Below, piece by piece: positions 9,484 to 16,882 of a stretch of DNA of 64,000 nucleotides. The number at the start of each line of letters is the position of its first letter. Position 1 is the stretch's first letter. This DNA comes from Hellea sp. Lineage in GTDB: Bacteria; Pseudomonadota; Alphaproteobacteria; Caulobacterales; Maricaulaceae. The stretch is from positions 42,865-106,864 of the forward strand of contig JAOIVW010000009.1 in assembly GCA_028224375.1 (NCBI GenBank). The letters are read 5' to 3'. The notes below the pieces were generated by a model. It was not told the origin of the DNA and did no database searches. It saw only the letters and a program-made list of their open reading frames with translations. Made by a program: the position numbers and the translations under genes.

Positions 9484-10139
9484 GAATAGCGCGAGCTCCC
9501 ATCTCGGCGCTCGCCAATTTGCGGCGCGGCTTGGAGCGCGTCATCGCCAAGCAAAAAGGGAAAGCCGCGATAGTTGATGACATTGTCAAATTGATCGCGG
9601 CAGGCAGCAAGCGTGTTGGGGCATGTCGTGCCTTCGGGAAAGCCGGCGAGGTCTAAGCCGCAGCGGGCATCGCCAAATTCAGCATCGCAAATTTTCGAAA
9701 AAACGCGTCCGACAGAGCGGCCCAAAAGAACCGACTCGCCTACCCATTCAGCCTCAAAGGCCTCGCCCTTCTGGCGGATGGTTCCAAGCCGTCCTTTAGC
9801 AATTGCGGCACGCTGAGAGGTGTCCGCCCAATTGACACGGAAGCTTTCAATCACAGCCTGCTCATAGAGCCCAGCTTTGATATCCTCCGCTGAAATTCTA
9901 TCGCTGATGAGCGCGCCTTGCACGCTGCCATTATCCGTTGAAAAACCAAGGCGGCGATCCATCTCGCTGGGCGTCAACCCAGAAGAAGCTTCGTAATTAA
10001 TTCCATCTATTTGCAAATCGCGGTCATGATCTGTGAAGCCAAAAACCTGTGCGTCTTGCCGCGTTATTTTCCACAGCCATGCGAGCGTTGTCACGCGGTT
10101 TTCTAAATGGCTTTGCAATTCAGGCGAAAGATTACGCAT
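9480..10139 (-). CDS. GTA gp13: DUF2163 / phage BR0599-family tail-tip protein
   Basis: Tail-tip hub protein, 219 aa, of the DUF2163 family with the C-terminal phage BR0599-type Cys-containing domain (Cys in FSKICDAEFGDARCGLDL and TTCPNTLAACRDQF). In the RcGTA particle gp13 is a hub protein that binds an iron-sulphur cluster; the conserved cysteines agree with that role. An in-frame ATG 15 bases further upstream exists, but the start at 10139 matches the family N-terminus MRNLSPELQSHL. It overlaps the end of gp12 by 8 bp and gp14 by 4 bp. Confidence 0.93.
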   Translation of the reverse strand: MRNLSPELQSHLENRVTTLAWLWKITRQDAQVFGFTDHDRDLQIDGINYEASSGLTPSEMDRRLGFSTDNGSVQGALISDRISAEDIKAGLYEQAVIESFRVNWADTSQRAAIAKGRLGTIRQKGEAFEAEWVGESVLLGRSVGRVFSKICDAEFGDARCGLDLAGFPEGTTCPNTLAACRDQFDNVINYRGFPFLLGDDALQAAPQIGERRDGSSRYS

Positions 10140-10770
10140 GATCCAACACCTCAATCAGAGGAATATTTATCACCTGCCCCGCACCAAAGGCTTCGAGTGA
10201 AACGTCGAGCTGATCTATATCAAAACGCACAGGCACATCAAATTCAAAGCCGCAGCTTATGACGCTATCCTGCGGCGGCGGAACAGAAAATTCAACCTCG
10301 CCAGAAAGCTCATCAACGGTGAACTCAGAGGCCAAAATTTCAACGCCGTTCAAGGCGCATTTCACCGTGCCAGAAACAGGTTTCGTAATCGGCCTTTCAT
10401 AGGCTCCTGCCGCATCGACATAGGATTTTATAAGCTTGAATGTTGTCGCCGTCCCATCACCAGTTCCAATGATTTGGTCGGTTGGCGCAGGTACATCATC
10501 AGGCTTACAGCTCTTAAAGTCTAAGGGGTCTCGAAAACGAAAACTATGCAATTGACCAAATCGCGCTTCAAAAAAGGCAATTAAATCATGGAGTTTACCT
10601 AATGTCTTTACACCTGCGCCCGCATTATAACGGCGGCGAGAGTGGGCGTGCGGGGAATTACGGTGCTCCATGCCGCTGGCTAAGGCGGTGATGTCGGTGC
10701 GCCGCGAAGGCCCGCCGCTTGCGCCAAAGGCTAGGGAGACAGGGAAGCGCACATTGTGAAAATCAGGCAT
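10132..10770 (-). CDS. GTA gp12: DUF2460 distal tail protein
   Basis: Distal tail (Dit-like) protein, 212 aa, of the DUF2460 / TIGR02217 family that caps the tail tube and links it to the baseplate in RcGTA. Family landmarks are FPVSLAFGASGGPSRRTDI near the N-terminus, HSRRRYNAGAGVKT and FFEARFGQLHSFRFRDP in the middle, and a C-terminal PVRFDIDQL. The reading frame is open further upstream to 10863, but that part overlaps gp11; MPDFHNVRFP at 10770 is the family start. The gap to gp11 is 10 bp. No clear Shine-Dalgarno precedes it. Confidence 0.93.
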   Translation of the reverse strand: MPDFHNVRFPVSLAFGASGGPSRRTDITALASGMEHRNSPHAHSRRRYNAGAGVKTLGKLHDLIAFFEARFGQLHSFRFRDPLDFKSCKPDDVPAPTDQIIGTGDGTATTFKLIKSYVDAAGAYERPITKPVSGTVKCALNGVEILASEFTVDELSGEVEFSVPPPQDSVISCGFEFDVPVRFDIDQLDVSLEAFGAGQVINIPLIEVLDHA

Positions 10771-10780
10771 AGATATCTTT

Positions 10781-11188
10781 TTAAATATAGCGCTGGCCGT
10801 CCGCGACAGCGCGGGCAACAGCACTTGAAATTTGGCCTTGGGATTTTGTAAAACTTTGCGCATCCGTCAGGCCAGACACGCTCATATTAACAGTGACGGC
10901 CGGCTTGGAATTTGCCCCCGTAATTACTTTTCCCAAACCGCCTATCGCTTGTTGTAAGGGCCCGGTGAACAGCTCCGTGATAGCAAGCCGCGCAAGGTCA
11001 CGCGCCACGGATTCGGCAAGGCTGCTAAAGGAGAGCTCACCCGATTTAGCCGCGCGCTCTAAGGCTAATGATATTCGCTCGCCCGCAAATTCAAAGGCTT
11101 TGGCAACATCATCGGCGGCGACGATAGCGGGGCCATTGGCGAAGTCTTGAAGCGCTTGCGCGGCGTCATCTGAACTGTTCATAATCAT
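10781..11188 (-). CDS. GTA gp11: short tail tape measure protein
   Basis: Tape measure protein position and sequence type, 135 aa. The protein is helical, with two helices (about 8-75) followed by FTGPLQQAIGGLGKV and a Ser/Gly/Ala-rich end, like the conserved C-terminal part of phage tail tape measure proteins (TIGR-type lambda-family C-terminus). RcGTA-type gp11 is, to my recollection, around 200 residues or more, so this one looks short. No frameshifted extension is possible upstream because gp10.1 occupies that DNA. The start is ATG at 11188 or 11182; both overlap the gp10.1 stop. In a siphovirus-like particle a shorter protein predicts a shorter tail. Confidence 0.8.
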   Translation of the reverse strand: MIMNSSDDAAQALQDFANGPAIVAADDVAKAFEFAGERISLALERAAKSGELSFSSLAESVARDLARLAITELFTGPLQQAIGGLGKVITGANSKPAVTVNMSVSGLTDAQSFTKSQGQISSAVARAVADGQRYI

Positions 11189-11357
11189 CTTCCAATTTAA
11201 TTGGATCTGCTTTGCGCATGGCGAGAGGCGCGGAAGCTTGCGTCAGGGCAAACCAATCTATCAGGCTCATATTCCAAAACTCGGAAGGCGATAAACCGAG
11301 CTGCATTACCGCAATTTTCAGCCAGGCTTCAAAGGGCCAATCGGGTCTATCCGTCAT
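11166..11357 (-). CDS. GTA gp10.1: TIGR02216/DUF2376 small tail assembly protein
   Basis: Very small phage protein, 63 aa from MTDRPDWPFEAW. It matches the short family found between the tail chaperone and tape measure genes of GTAs (LGLSPSEFWNMSLIDW and the acidic/aromatic ending). It is presumed to act in tail assembly, equivalent to the C-terminal extension of tail chaperones. The start at 11357 overlaps the gp10 stop by 11 bp; the frame is open 18 bases further upstream, but the family start is at MTDRP. Confidence 0.88.
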   Translation of the reverse strand: MTDRPDWPFEAWLKIAVMQLGLSPSEFWNMSLIDWFALTQASAPLAMRKADPIKLEDDYEQFR

Positions 11358-11655
11358 GTGAAAAGGCCTCTTCAAAGAGCTTACAGATGAGCGGCAGAGC
11401 CTGCCTCACTTCATCCTCCGAGGCGGTTGCTGCTGGCCTGGTGAGCGCGCCCTCGGAGGGGAGACAAGGCTGCATCACACAGGCCAGCAGCACACGTCCG
11501 TCAGCCGCAGTTAATTCGCGCAAGCGAGCCGAAAGCTCATGCGGGCCGCGGACTGACAGACGTGATTGGATATCGGCCAGAGCGCCCATAGTCAGGCGAA
11601 GGCCATAAGGTTTGCCGTTAATGAGGACGCGCTGATCGCCGCGCTGAAATGCCAT
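11347..11655 (-). CDS. GTA gp10: gene transfer agent tail assembly chaperone
   Basis: GTA gp10 family protein (tail tube assembly chaperone group), 102 aa. Recognisable elements are an N-terminal GDQRVLINGKPYGLRLTMGALADIQ, a central helix and a C-terminal LICKLFEEAF. It lies directly after the major tail protein (stop and start share one base at 11655), the normal place for a chaperone that coats the tape measure protein before tail polymerisation. Confidence 0.9.
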   Translation of the reverse strand: MAFQRGDQRVLINGKPYGLRLTMGALADIQSRLSVRGPHELSARLRELTAADGRVLLACVMQPCLPSEGALTRPAATASEDEVRQALPLICKLFEEAFSHDG

Positions 11656-12065
11656 TATATCGCGCTAAAGCTCGGCGCGCCTGCCGACATCAAGGTCAAC
11701 TCATAGCTCGCCTCGCCTTGATAGGTGCCCGCATAAGATAAAGACGTCAGCAGAAACGGGCCTTCAACAATACCGAAATCAGGAATGATAAAACGATAAG
11801 TCTCAACCGATTGCTCGAAGAAGGCTGTCCGCGCCAAGGCGTCCGACTCCGTATCGCGAAACACCCCCGCCCCGCTTATCTCGGCGGATTTTACCCCTGC
11901 CCCTGGCAAAAGCTCTTTCCAGCCTTGGGCGGAGTCCGTGTTGGTAATATCCACCGCTTGGGCGTTGAGGCGAAAGGCTTTGCTGCGCAGTCCTGCTAAG
12001 GTCACAAATTCATCAGCGCTGTTTTTGATTTTGACGAGCATATCTCGTCCGTTTTGGGCCGCCAT
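11655..12065 (-). CDS. GTA gp9: major tail (tube) protein
   Basis: Tail tube subunit of the TIGR02126 / phage major tail protein 2 family, 136 aa. It begins MAAQNGRDMLVKIKN and has the conserved core TNTDSAQGWKELLPGAG and VKSAEISGAGVFRD. It polymerises into the tail tube through which DNA passes. Its start codon overlaps the gp8 stop by one base. No signal peptide or unusual feature was seen; length is as expected. Confidence 0.94.
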   Translation of the reverse strand: MAAQNGRDMLVKIKNSADEFVTLAGLRSKAFRLNAQAVDITNTDSAQGWKELLPGAGVKSAEISGAGVFRDTESDALARTAFFEQSVETYRFIIPDFGIVEGPFLLTSLSYAGTYQGEASYELTLMSAGAPSFSAI

Positions 12066-12490
12066 TAGAGCGCCTCCTCAGTATCGGTTGTCAGGGAAAA
12101 TCGAATAAGCCCGTGCAGGGTCAATCCGTCTGGCGCGCGGAAAATATCTGTATAAGTGACTTGGGCGCGCACAAGGGTCACAGCCGTCAGCGTCATTGCG
12201 CCGTTTTCCAGCGCCTCTGTTACGGCTTTTAAAACCTCCATAACCTCAGCGCGTCCGCCATAGCGTGACCAAATATGAAGCGTGAGCGTATGGGTATTAA
12301 TCACCGCCCCGTCCCCGCTCCTATCTTCGCTGCGCATCGGGCCGTAAGTTAGATAAGGAAAGACCGGATCTTCGGGCGGGCTGTCATAGAGGCGCGGCGG
12401 CTCACCAAGCACGGCTTGAACCCCGCTATGAGCCGCTAAAAGGCTATGCAAGGCTTTGGAGATTTCAATGGCCGCGTGAATATCGCTCAT
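12065..12490 (-). CDS. GTA gp8: DUF3168 tail terminator-type protein
   Basis: DUF3168 family protein, 141 aa, the tail completion/terminator group of siphovirus-like tails. Core motifs are ALHSLLAAHSGVQAVLG, YDSPPEDPVFPYLTYG and LTLHIWSRYGGRAEVMEV. It probably forms the ring at the head-proximal end of the tail tube. It overlaps gp7 by 4 bp and gp9 by 1 bp in the tightly packed connector block. Confidence 0.93.
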   Translation of the reverse strand: MSDIHAAIEISKALHSLLAAHSGVQAVLGEPPRLYDSPPEDPVFPYLTYGPMRSEDRSGDGAVINTHTLTLHIWSRYGGRAEVMEVLKAVTEALENGAMTLTAVTLVRAQVTYTDIFRAPDGLTLHGLIRFSLTTDTEEAL

Positions 12491-12804
12491 TGCTGTTCCT
12501 CCTCACACATCAGGTGCAAACGCTCGCCGCGCGTATCGGGATCAGACGCAGCAATGACGCGCAAAAGACGCGACCCCCACATGAGCCGCGCCCGCTCAGG
12601 AAAATCGGTGCGATAGCGTATCGTCACGCGGTAGGTCTGGGTAATTGCGAGGCGTCCGTTTTCCCGCTTTTCAGTATAGTTTTTAGGCTCAACAGCCGCC
12701 CAGAGCAGGCGTTTGAACTGCCACGAGATACTGACCCCGCCTTGCGCGTCCGGCGTCTCGACAGGCTCGTATAGTCCCAGACGCGAGCGAAGCTGCCCAA
12801 TCAT
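12487..12804 (-). CDS. GTA gp7: head-tail adaptor (phage head closure) protein
   Basis: Head-tail joining protein of the Phage_H_T_join family, 105 aa. It begins MIGQLRSRLGLYEPVETPDAQGG, which is typical (a beta strand followed by TPDxxGG), then SISWQFKRLLWAAVEP and a C-terminal strand ending in a Glu/Gln-rich tail. It acts as an adaptor ring below the portal. It overlaps gp6 and gp8 by 4 bp each. Confidence 0.92.
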   Translation of the reverse strand: MIGQLRSRLGLYEPVETPDAQGGVSISWQFKRLLWAAVEPKNYTEKRENGRLAITQTYRVTIRYRTDFPERARLMWGSRLLRVIAASDPDTRGERLHLMCEEEQQ

Positions 12805-13364
12805 AGCCGCACCGTGCGGTAAGGCATGAGCAGCGCATCGACAAGCATAGGCACAGGCCGCTTAAGCGCCGCGTCGCGATGCTCATAATGCTGCGCCAAT
12901 AAGAGCAGCACGGCTTGGCGAAGCTGCATCGGCACGTCTTCGGGCGCGGCCCCATAGCCTGCATCAAATTCCGCAATAATCGCCGCAGGGTCAGCGGCAT
13001 AATCTGAAAACAAATCCCGCCTGCGCACTTCAATACTGACGGGCTGAGCGCGGGTATTGATATAGACCTCGCTTTTAGGAATTTCAGTCTCCACTCCCGC
13101 GCCGTCAATCAGAGCGAGTTTATGGACGAATTTGACGGGGCTATGATTAATATGAAATCGCCCCGTACAGGTCTTGGCTGAGCTATAAGCACGGCGGCGC
13201 GTGATCAGCGATGTTCGCGCGATGAATTCAACCCGCTCCCGCGCAGTTTTTATGAGGTCTGTAATCAGCGCGTCTTCATGGTCATGATCAATGCGCAGAA
13301 ACTCTTTAGCGGCGGCGAGCGCGATCGGCTCAATCGGCGACGCGGTTACGTCTGTGATACTCAT
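12801..13364 (-). CDS. GTA gp6: head-tail connector protein
   Basis: Phage gp6-like head-tail connector (phiE125 gp8 type), 187 aa. The N-terminal region EPIALAAAKEFLRIDHDHEDALI is the conserved connector motif. The C-terminal region LRQAVLLLLAQHYEHRD is the helix bundle that packs on the portal. The start at 13364 is preceded by an AAGGACC Shine-Dalgarno; an in-frame ATG 21 bases upstream is less likely. Unlike its neighbours it is separated from the capsid gene by about 200 bp holding a composite repeat. Confidence 0.92.
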   Translation of the reverse strand: MSITDVTASPIEPIALAAAKEFLRIDHDHEDALITDLIKTARERVEFIARTSLITRRRAYSSAKTCTGRFHINHSPVKFVHKLALIDGAGVETEIPKSEVYINTRAQPVSIEVRRRDLFSDYAADPAAIIAEFDAGYGAAPEDVPMQLRQAVLLLLAQHYEHRDAALKRPVPMLVDALLMPYRTVRL

Positions 13365-13425
13365 TTTAAGGTCCTTTCCCTCCAATAAAAAAGGCCGCCC
13401 TGATGGCGACCTTGCTCTCTAATAT

Positions 13426-13560
13426 CCTCCCCCGTTTACGGGGGAGGTGCGCCGCGAATGCGGGGCGGAGGGGGGAGCGACAAGAAACTGGGTTCAGTTC
13501 TGCTTTGCTCCCCCCATCCCCCGCCATATGGCGGGTACTTCCCCCGCTTGCGGGGGAAGG
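13426..13560. repeat. Composite G/C-rich hairpin repeat between gp5 and gp6
   Basis: Two related units of about 55 bp face each other across a spacer of about 22 bp. Each unit has an outer perfect hairpin: 9-bp arms at 13426-13434/13439-13447 with loop TTTA, and a similar hairpin at the right end near 13540-13559 with loop CTTG. Each also has a second short hairpin (CCGCCATATGGCGG on the right), and then a run of G (left) or C (right). The runs GGGGGGAGC and GCTCCCCCC can pair with each other. The arrangement resembles REP/BIME-type mobile intergenic elements of alphaproteobacteria. It lies inside the GTA operon and could slow or terminate transcription between the capsid and connector genes. 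Confidence 0.85.
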
Positions 13561-13563
13561 GAT

Positions 13564-14778
13564 TTACGAAACGCTCGTCTTGAGCAGTTTAATCGCGTTG
13601 AAATCCTGCATACCGCCGCCGACGCGTTTGGTGGTGTAGAACAGCACGTAGGGCTTGGCGGAATAAGGATCGCGCAGCACGCGCACGCCTTGGCGATCGA
13701 CAATCAGGTAGCCTCGGCGGAAATCGCCAAAGCCCATCACCGCGCCTTCACTGGCCAGATCAGGCATGTCTTCGACTTCGGTGACGCCGTAGCCTAGCAG
13801 GGTCGAGGGCTGCCCGGCTTCGGCGGCGGGTTGCCAAATGTAATTCCCATCCGCGTCTTTGAACTTACGAATTTCGCTCAGCGTGCGGCGGTTCATGATA
13901 AAGGCGCTGCCCGCGCGGTACCGCGTTTCAGGCGCGTAAATCAGGTTCATTATTGCGTCAATCGGCGCGTCGGCATCAAAGCCGCCCGCCGTACCCGTGG
14001 CGACATAGCCCAGGTTACCCCAGCTATGAGCGCTATCTGCGACTTGGGTATAATCCAGAAGGCCGCGCGGTTTATTCACGCCGTCCCCCGCCGCAAAAGC
14101 CGCGGTTTCTTGTGCGGCGAAAACATCGCGCACTTCATCAGCCAGCCATTGATCAACATCAGCCACGCCGTCATCGAGCAAAGTCTGGGTTGCGGCTGGC
14201 ATGGCGTAAAGCTCGCCAGTGGGAAATTCGAGCAGTTCTAATTGCGGCGCATCGGTTTCAATCCGCGCCTCTGTTTCGCCGGCCCAGCCTGAGGCCGCGC
14301 TGCCCGCAGAAACAGGCTTTTTGAAATAACCCGCTCCGACACGGCGCACGGTGGCTAACCGGCGAAAGGGTGAGGCGTCGAGTAGAGCGCGGTCAATGCG
14401 GCTCTCTGTTTCTGCCGGGGCGACATAGCCGCCTTCGGCATCGACGGAAGAGGATAATGATTTGCCTTCGAGAGAGGCCAGCTCTGAGCCGTCCCCTGTG
14501 CGAATATAAGAGGACCAGGCGGATTTGGCTTCGGGATTGACCGCCTCGCCGCCAATAGCAGGGCGACTGCCAAGAATGGCGAGGTTTTCAATTTGCTTGG
14601 ATTGGGTATCTAGCGCGGCATTGATGCGGTCAACTTTATCGGTGAGCAATCCGTCACCTTGCTTTTGTTCTAGCGCATTCAGACGCTCATCATTGGCGTC
14701 TTTAAAGGCTTGGAAGGTGGAGGCGAAATCAAGCTGCGCCGCTTTCATCTCTTTGGTTTCAGTCTGTAATTCACTCAT
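13564..14778 (-). CDS. GTA gp5: HK97-fold major capsid protein
   Basis: Major capsid protein, 404 aa, HK97 family. The N-terminal ~110 residues are a helical, charged delta-type scaffold (ETKEMKAAQLDFASTFQAFKDANDERLNALEQK) that the gp4 protease would remove. The mature fold includes the N-arm and A-domain stretches typical of GTA capsids (EGGYVAPAETESRID, ASPFRRLATVRRVGAG, FRRGYLIVDRQGVRVLRDP). It overlaps gp4 by 4 bp. The downstream region carries the composite repeat. Confidence 0.96.
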   Translation of the reverse strand: MSELQTETKEMKAAQLDFASTFQAFKDANDERLNALEQKQGDGLLTDKVDRINAALDTQSKQIENLAILGSRPAIGGEAVNPEAKSAWSSYIRTGDGSELASLEGKSLSSSVDAEGGYVAPAETESRIDRALLDASPFRRLATVRRVGAGYFKKPVSAGSAASGWAGETEARIETDAPQLELLEFPTGELYAMPAATQTLLDDGVADVDQWLADEVRDVFAAQETAAFAAGDGVNKPRGLLDYTQVADSAHSWGNLGYVATGTAGGFDADAPIDAIMNLIYAPETRYRAGSAFIMNRRTLSEIRKFKDADGNYIWQPAAEAGQPSTLLGYGVTEVEDMPDLASEGAVMGFGDFRRGYLIVDRQGVRVLRDPYSAKPYVLFYTTKRVGGGMQDFNAIKLLKTSVS

Positions 14779-15254
14779 GCGAGTTTCCTTTTTTCATGTT
14801 CAATGTCTAGGTTATCAATTTGGGTAATCCGCGCGCTGCGCAGCATCGGGAAGGCGACAACGGAGACCTCCCACAAATCCAGTTCAAGTAAGTTGCGCCC
14901 GCCGCCATTTCGGCGAGTGGCGCGTTTGGCGCGGTATCCAATGGATAGGCCAGATAATGCGCCTTCGCGGATAAGACGCGCCGTGCGGTTAGTTTTGGTA
15001 TTTCCGCCAATCAGACGCCCCGACACGAATAGCCCTGTGCGGTCTTCGAAGAGGCGATCCCAGACGCCAATGGGCTCGGTGGTTTCATGGCCAAAGAGCA
15101 TGGGAATACGTTCAGATGTTTCCCTTGGCATTGACAGCAAGCTGGCCGCAAAAGCGCCGCGCTGCACAATATCGCCTGACATATCCACTTGCCCAAACAG
15201 GCTCGCATAGCCGGAGATGCGTAGCTCGGAGGCGCCATATTCTAAGGCCCTCAT
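14775..15254 (-). CDS. GTA gp4: prohead maturation protease (peptidase S78)
   Basis: HK97-type prohead protease, 159 aa, which cleaves the capsid delta domain during maturation. The herpesvirus-protease-like active site is visible as His56 in MLFGHETTEPIG and Ser104 in SGLSIGYRA. The first strand (ISGYASLFGQVDMSGDIVQRG) is typical. It overlaps gp3.5 upstream and gp5 downstream by 4 bp each. Length is on the short side but normal for GTA gp4. Confidence 0.95.
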   Translation of the reverse strand: MRALEYGASELRISGYASLFGQVDMSGDIVQRGAFAASLLSMPRETSERIPMLFGHETTEPIGVWDRLFEDRTGLFVSGRLIGGNTKTNRTARLIREGALSGLSIGYRAKRATRRNGGGRNLLELDLWEVSVVAFPMLRSARITQIDNLDIEHEKRKLA

Positions 15255-15487
15255 CTATCTAACTTGCGTTCTATGCGGGTTAGACTTTGTGTCATCACCG
15301 TGGTTTGACCTTCGACCCGCGCGAGGCGCTGCGCGACTCCGGGCGCCATCGCCATTTGCGCCTCTAACGTTTTTATCCTTGCCTCGGCCGCGCCGGCCCA
15401 GATTAATGCGCTGGCTGTTTGTAACATCACAGACAGCATCAAGCCGTAGGTAACGGTGCGGTCAAAGCTGAGTAATTTCTCGCTCAT
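15251..15487 (-). CDS. GTA gp3.5: small membrane/coiled-coil protein
   Basis: Protein of 78 aa with one hydrophobic helix (about 12-35) and a C-terminal heptad-rich stretch (ARIKTLEAQM, QRLARVEGQTTVMTQSLTRIERKL). It holds the position of orfg3.5 of RcGTA-type clusters, between portal and protease, overlapping both by 4 bp. Its function in GTA production is not established. Recognition rests mainly on position and length. Confidence 0.75.
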   Translation of the reverse strand: MSEKLLSFDRTVTYGLMLSVMLQTASALIWAGAAEARIKTLEAQMAMAPGVAQRLARVEGQTTVMTQSLTRIERKLDR

Positions 15488-16677
15488 GTGGGGCCTCCAT
15501 TTTGCTGGGCTAGCCCCGCCATATCGCGGCGCTCTTCATCGGTGAGAAAACTCGCCTCGCCCAATCGTTTCCATAAACGTCCTCGCTCTTCGGAAAGCGC
15601 CGGCACAGAATCCAAATCCGCCGTGATACGTAAGTCCTCGCCGAAGAAAGGTTGCAACCAGTCTTCCATCCCGCGCGCGGTTTTGCGCACGAGCGGGATG
15701 ATTGTCTGCCGCCAAAAGGCTTGGTTGGCCTCTTTGTAATTAGCGTAAGTATTATCGCCCGGAATACCGAGCAGCATGGGCGGCACGCCAAAGGCCAGCG
15801 CAATTTCTCGCGCGGCTTCTCGGCGGGCTTCGATGAAATCCATATCGGACGGCGTCAGGCTCATGGCTTTCCAATCCAGCCCGCCTTCCAGCACCATAGG
15901 CCGCCCCGCATGACGCGCGCCGCTATGTTGACCTTCCAACTCTAATTTAAGGCGGTCAAAGGCATCGTCTGATAATCGCTCTGCCCCCTCACCGCCTTTG
16001 TAAATCAAAGCCCCGCTAGGCCGCGCAGAATTATCGAGCAGCGCCTTGGCCCAGCGCCCGCCTTCATTATGCACATCCACAGCTTGGGCGGCGGCCTCAA
16101 GAGGCGAAAAACCGTAAGAGTCAGAGGCTGGATGAAAGAGCCGCATATGATGCACAGCAGAGCGGCCCGAAGCGGCATCGCGGCGAAAGCGGCGTTTATA
16201 ACCGCCAGCTTCATAGTCATAACCGCTGGGCCATCCATCTCGTCCCGTGACGACGGAAACACGGTCGGGGCGTAGCGCGTAAAGCGCAGACGGCACGCCA
16301 TCGACTAAGGCCGCCTCCATATAGGCATTACCGCCGACTTGCAGATAGCCGTAAAAGCTTTCCATCACTTCGGCGGCTGAGGTCATAGGATTGCCGCGGG
16401 ACAAGAACGTCTCCGCAGGGTCGCCCGCTTCGCAATTATTACCACGGCGAACACATAGAGGCACGGAGGCCGCGGCCTCTGAAATCAGGCGCACACAGCG
16501 ATAGACAATGGCGTTTTTCTGATACCCCTCTCGCACCAAGCCGCCGTAATCACGCGGCGTCCAAGAGGCGCGAGAGCCAAGCGACAAAGCTATTAGAGGT
16601 GGCCGCGCAGATTTGCTCTCAGGCACGGGCGCAGGTTTTGAAGCAAGACCAAAGGCCCCGCGAAACAGGTTTTTCAT
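15484..16677 (-). CDS. GTA gp3: phage portal protein (HK97 family)
   Basis: Portal protein, 397 aa, forming the 12-subunit DNA channel at the capsid vertex. HK97-portal landmarks are YQKNAIVYRCVRLISEAAASVP (about 50-71), VGGNAYMEA (about 113-121), the core DFIEARREAAREIALAFGVPPMLLG, and NTYANYKEANQAFWRQTIIP. It is the first gene of the uninterrupted block gp3-gp15. The terminase genes that normally abut it are about 2.9 kb away, so a promoter must lie in 16678-16882, which is shared with the divergent PAS-AraC gene. Confidence 0.96.
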   Translation of the reverse strand: MKNLFRGAFGLASKPAPVPESKSARPPLIALSLGSRASWTPRDYGGLVREGYQKNAIVYRCVRLISEAAASVPLCVRRGNNCEAGDPAETFLSRGNPMTSAAEVMESFYGYLQVGGNAYMEAALVDGVPSALYALRPDRVSVVTGRDGWPSGYDYEAGGYKRRFRRDAASGRSAVHHMRLFHPASDSYGFSPLEAAAQAVDVHNEGGRWAKALLDNSARPSGALIYKGGEGAERLSDDAFDRLKLELEGQHSGARHAGRPMVLEGGLDWKAMSLTPSDMDFIEARREAAREIALAFGVPPMLLGIPGDNTYANYKEANQAFWRQTIIPLVRKTARGMEDWLQPFFGEDLRITADLDSVPALSEERGRLWKRLGEASFLTDEERRDMAGLAQQNGGPT

Positions 16678-16799
16678 ATAAAAATCTTAAAATGGACAGG
16701 AGCGCAAAAGCTCAGAGTTTCAACAACACCCCGTTATAGCACAGCCCTGCCTAGCCAAGGAAACATCTCTGAATTTTTATGATAAGGGGCTGAAATATA

Positions 16800-16817
16800 A
16801 TAGGAATAATTTCCTAT
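16800..16817. promoter_or_regulatory. Inverted repeat in the portal/AraC divergent intergenic region
   Basis: A perfect inverted repeat with 7-bp arms (ATAGGAA / TTCCTAT) around TAAT lies in the A/T-rich 205-bp region between the portal start (16677, minus) and the PAS-AraC start (16883, plus). It is a candidate operator or promoter element for either gene. No direct match to a known consensus is claimed. Confidence 0.35.
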
Positions 16818-16882
16818 ATATGAGGATTGAGTTTTATTAGATTAAAATTTCCCATACCTAAAAAAGCTGATAAGCATTCTTA

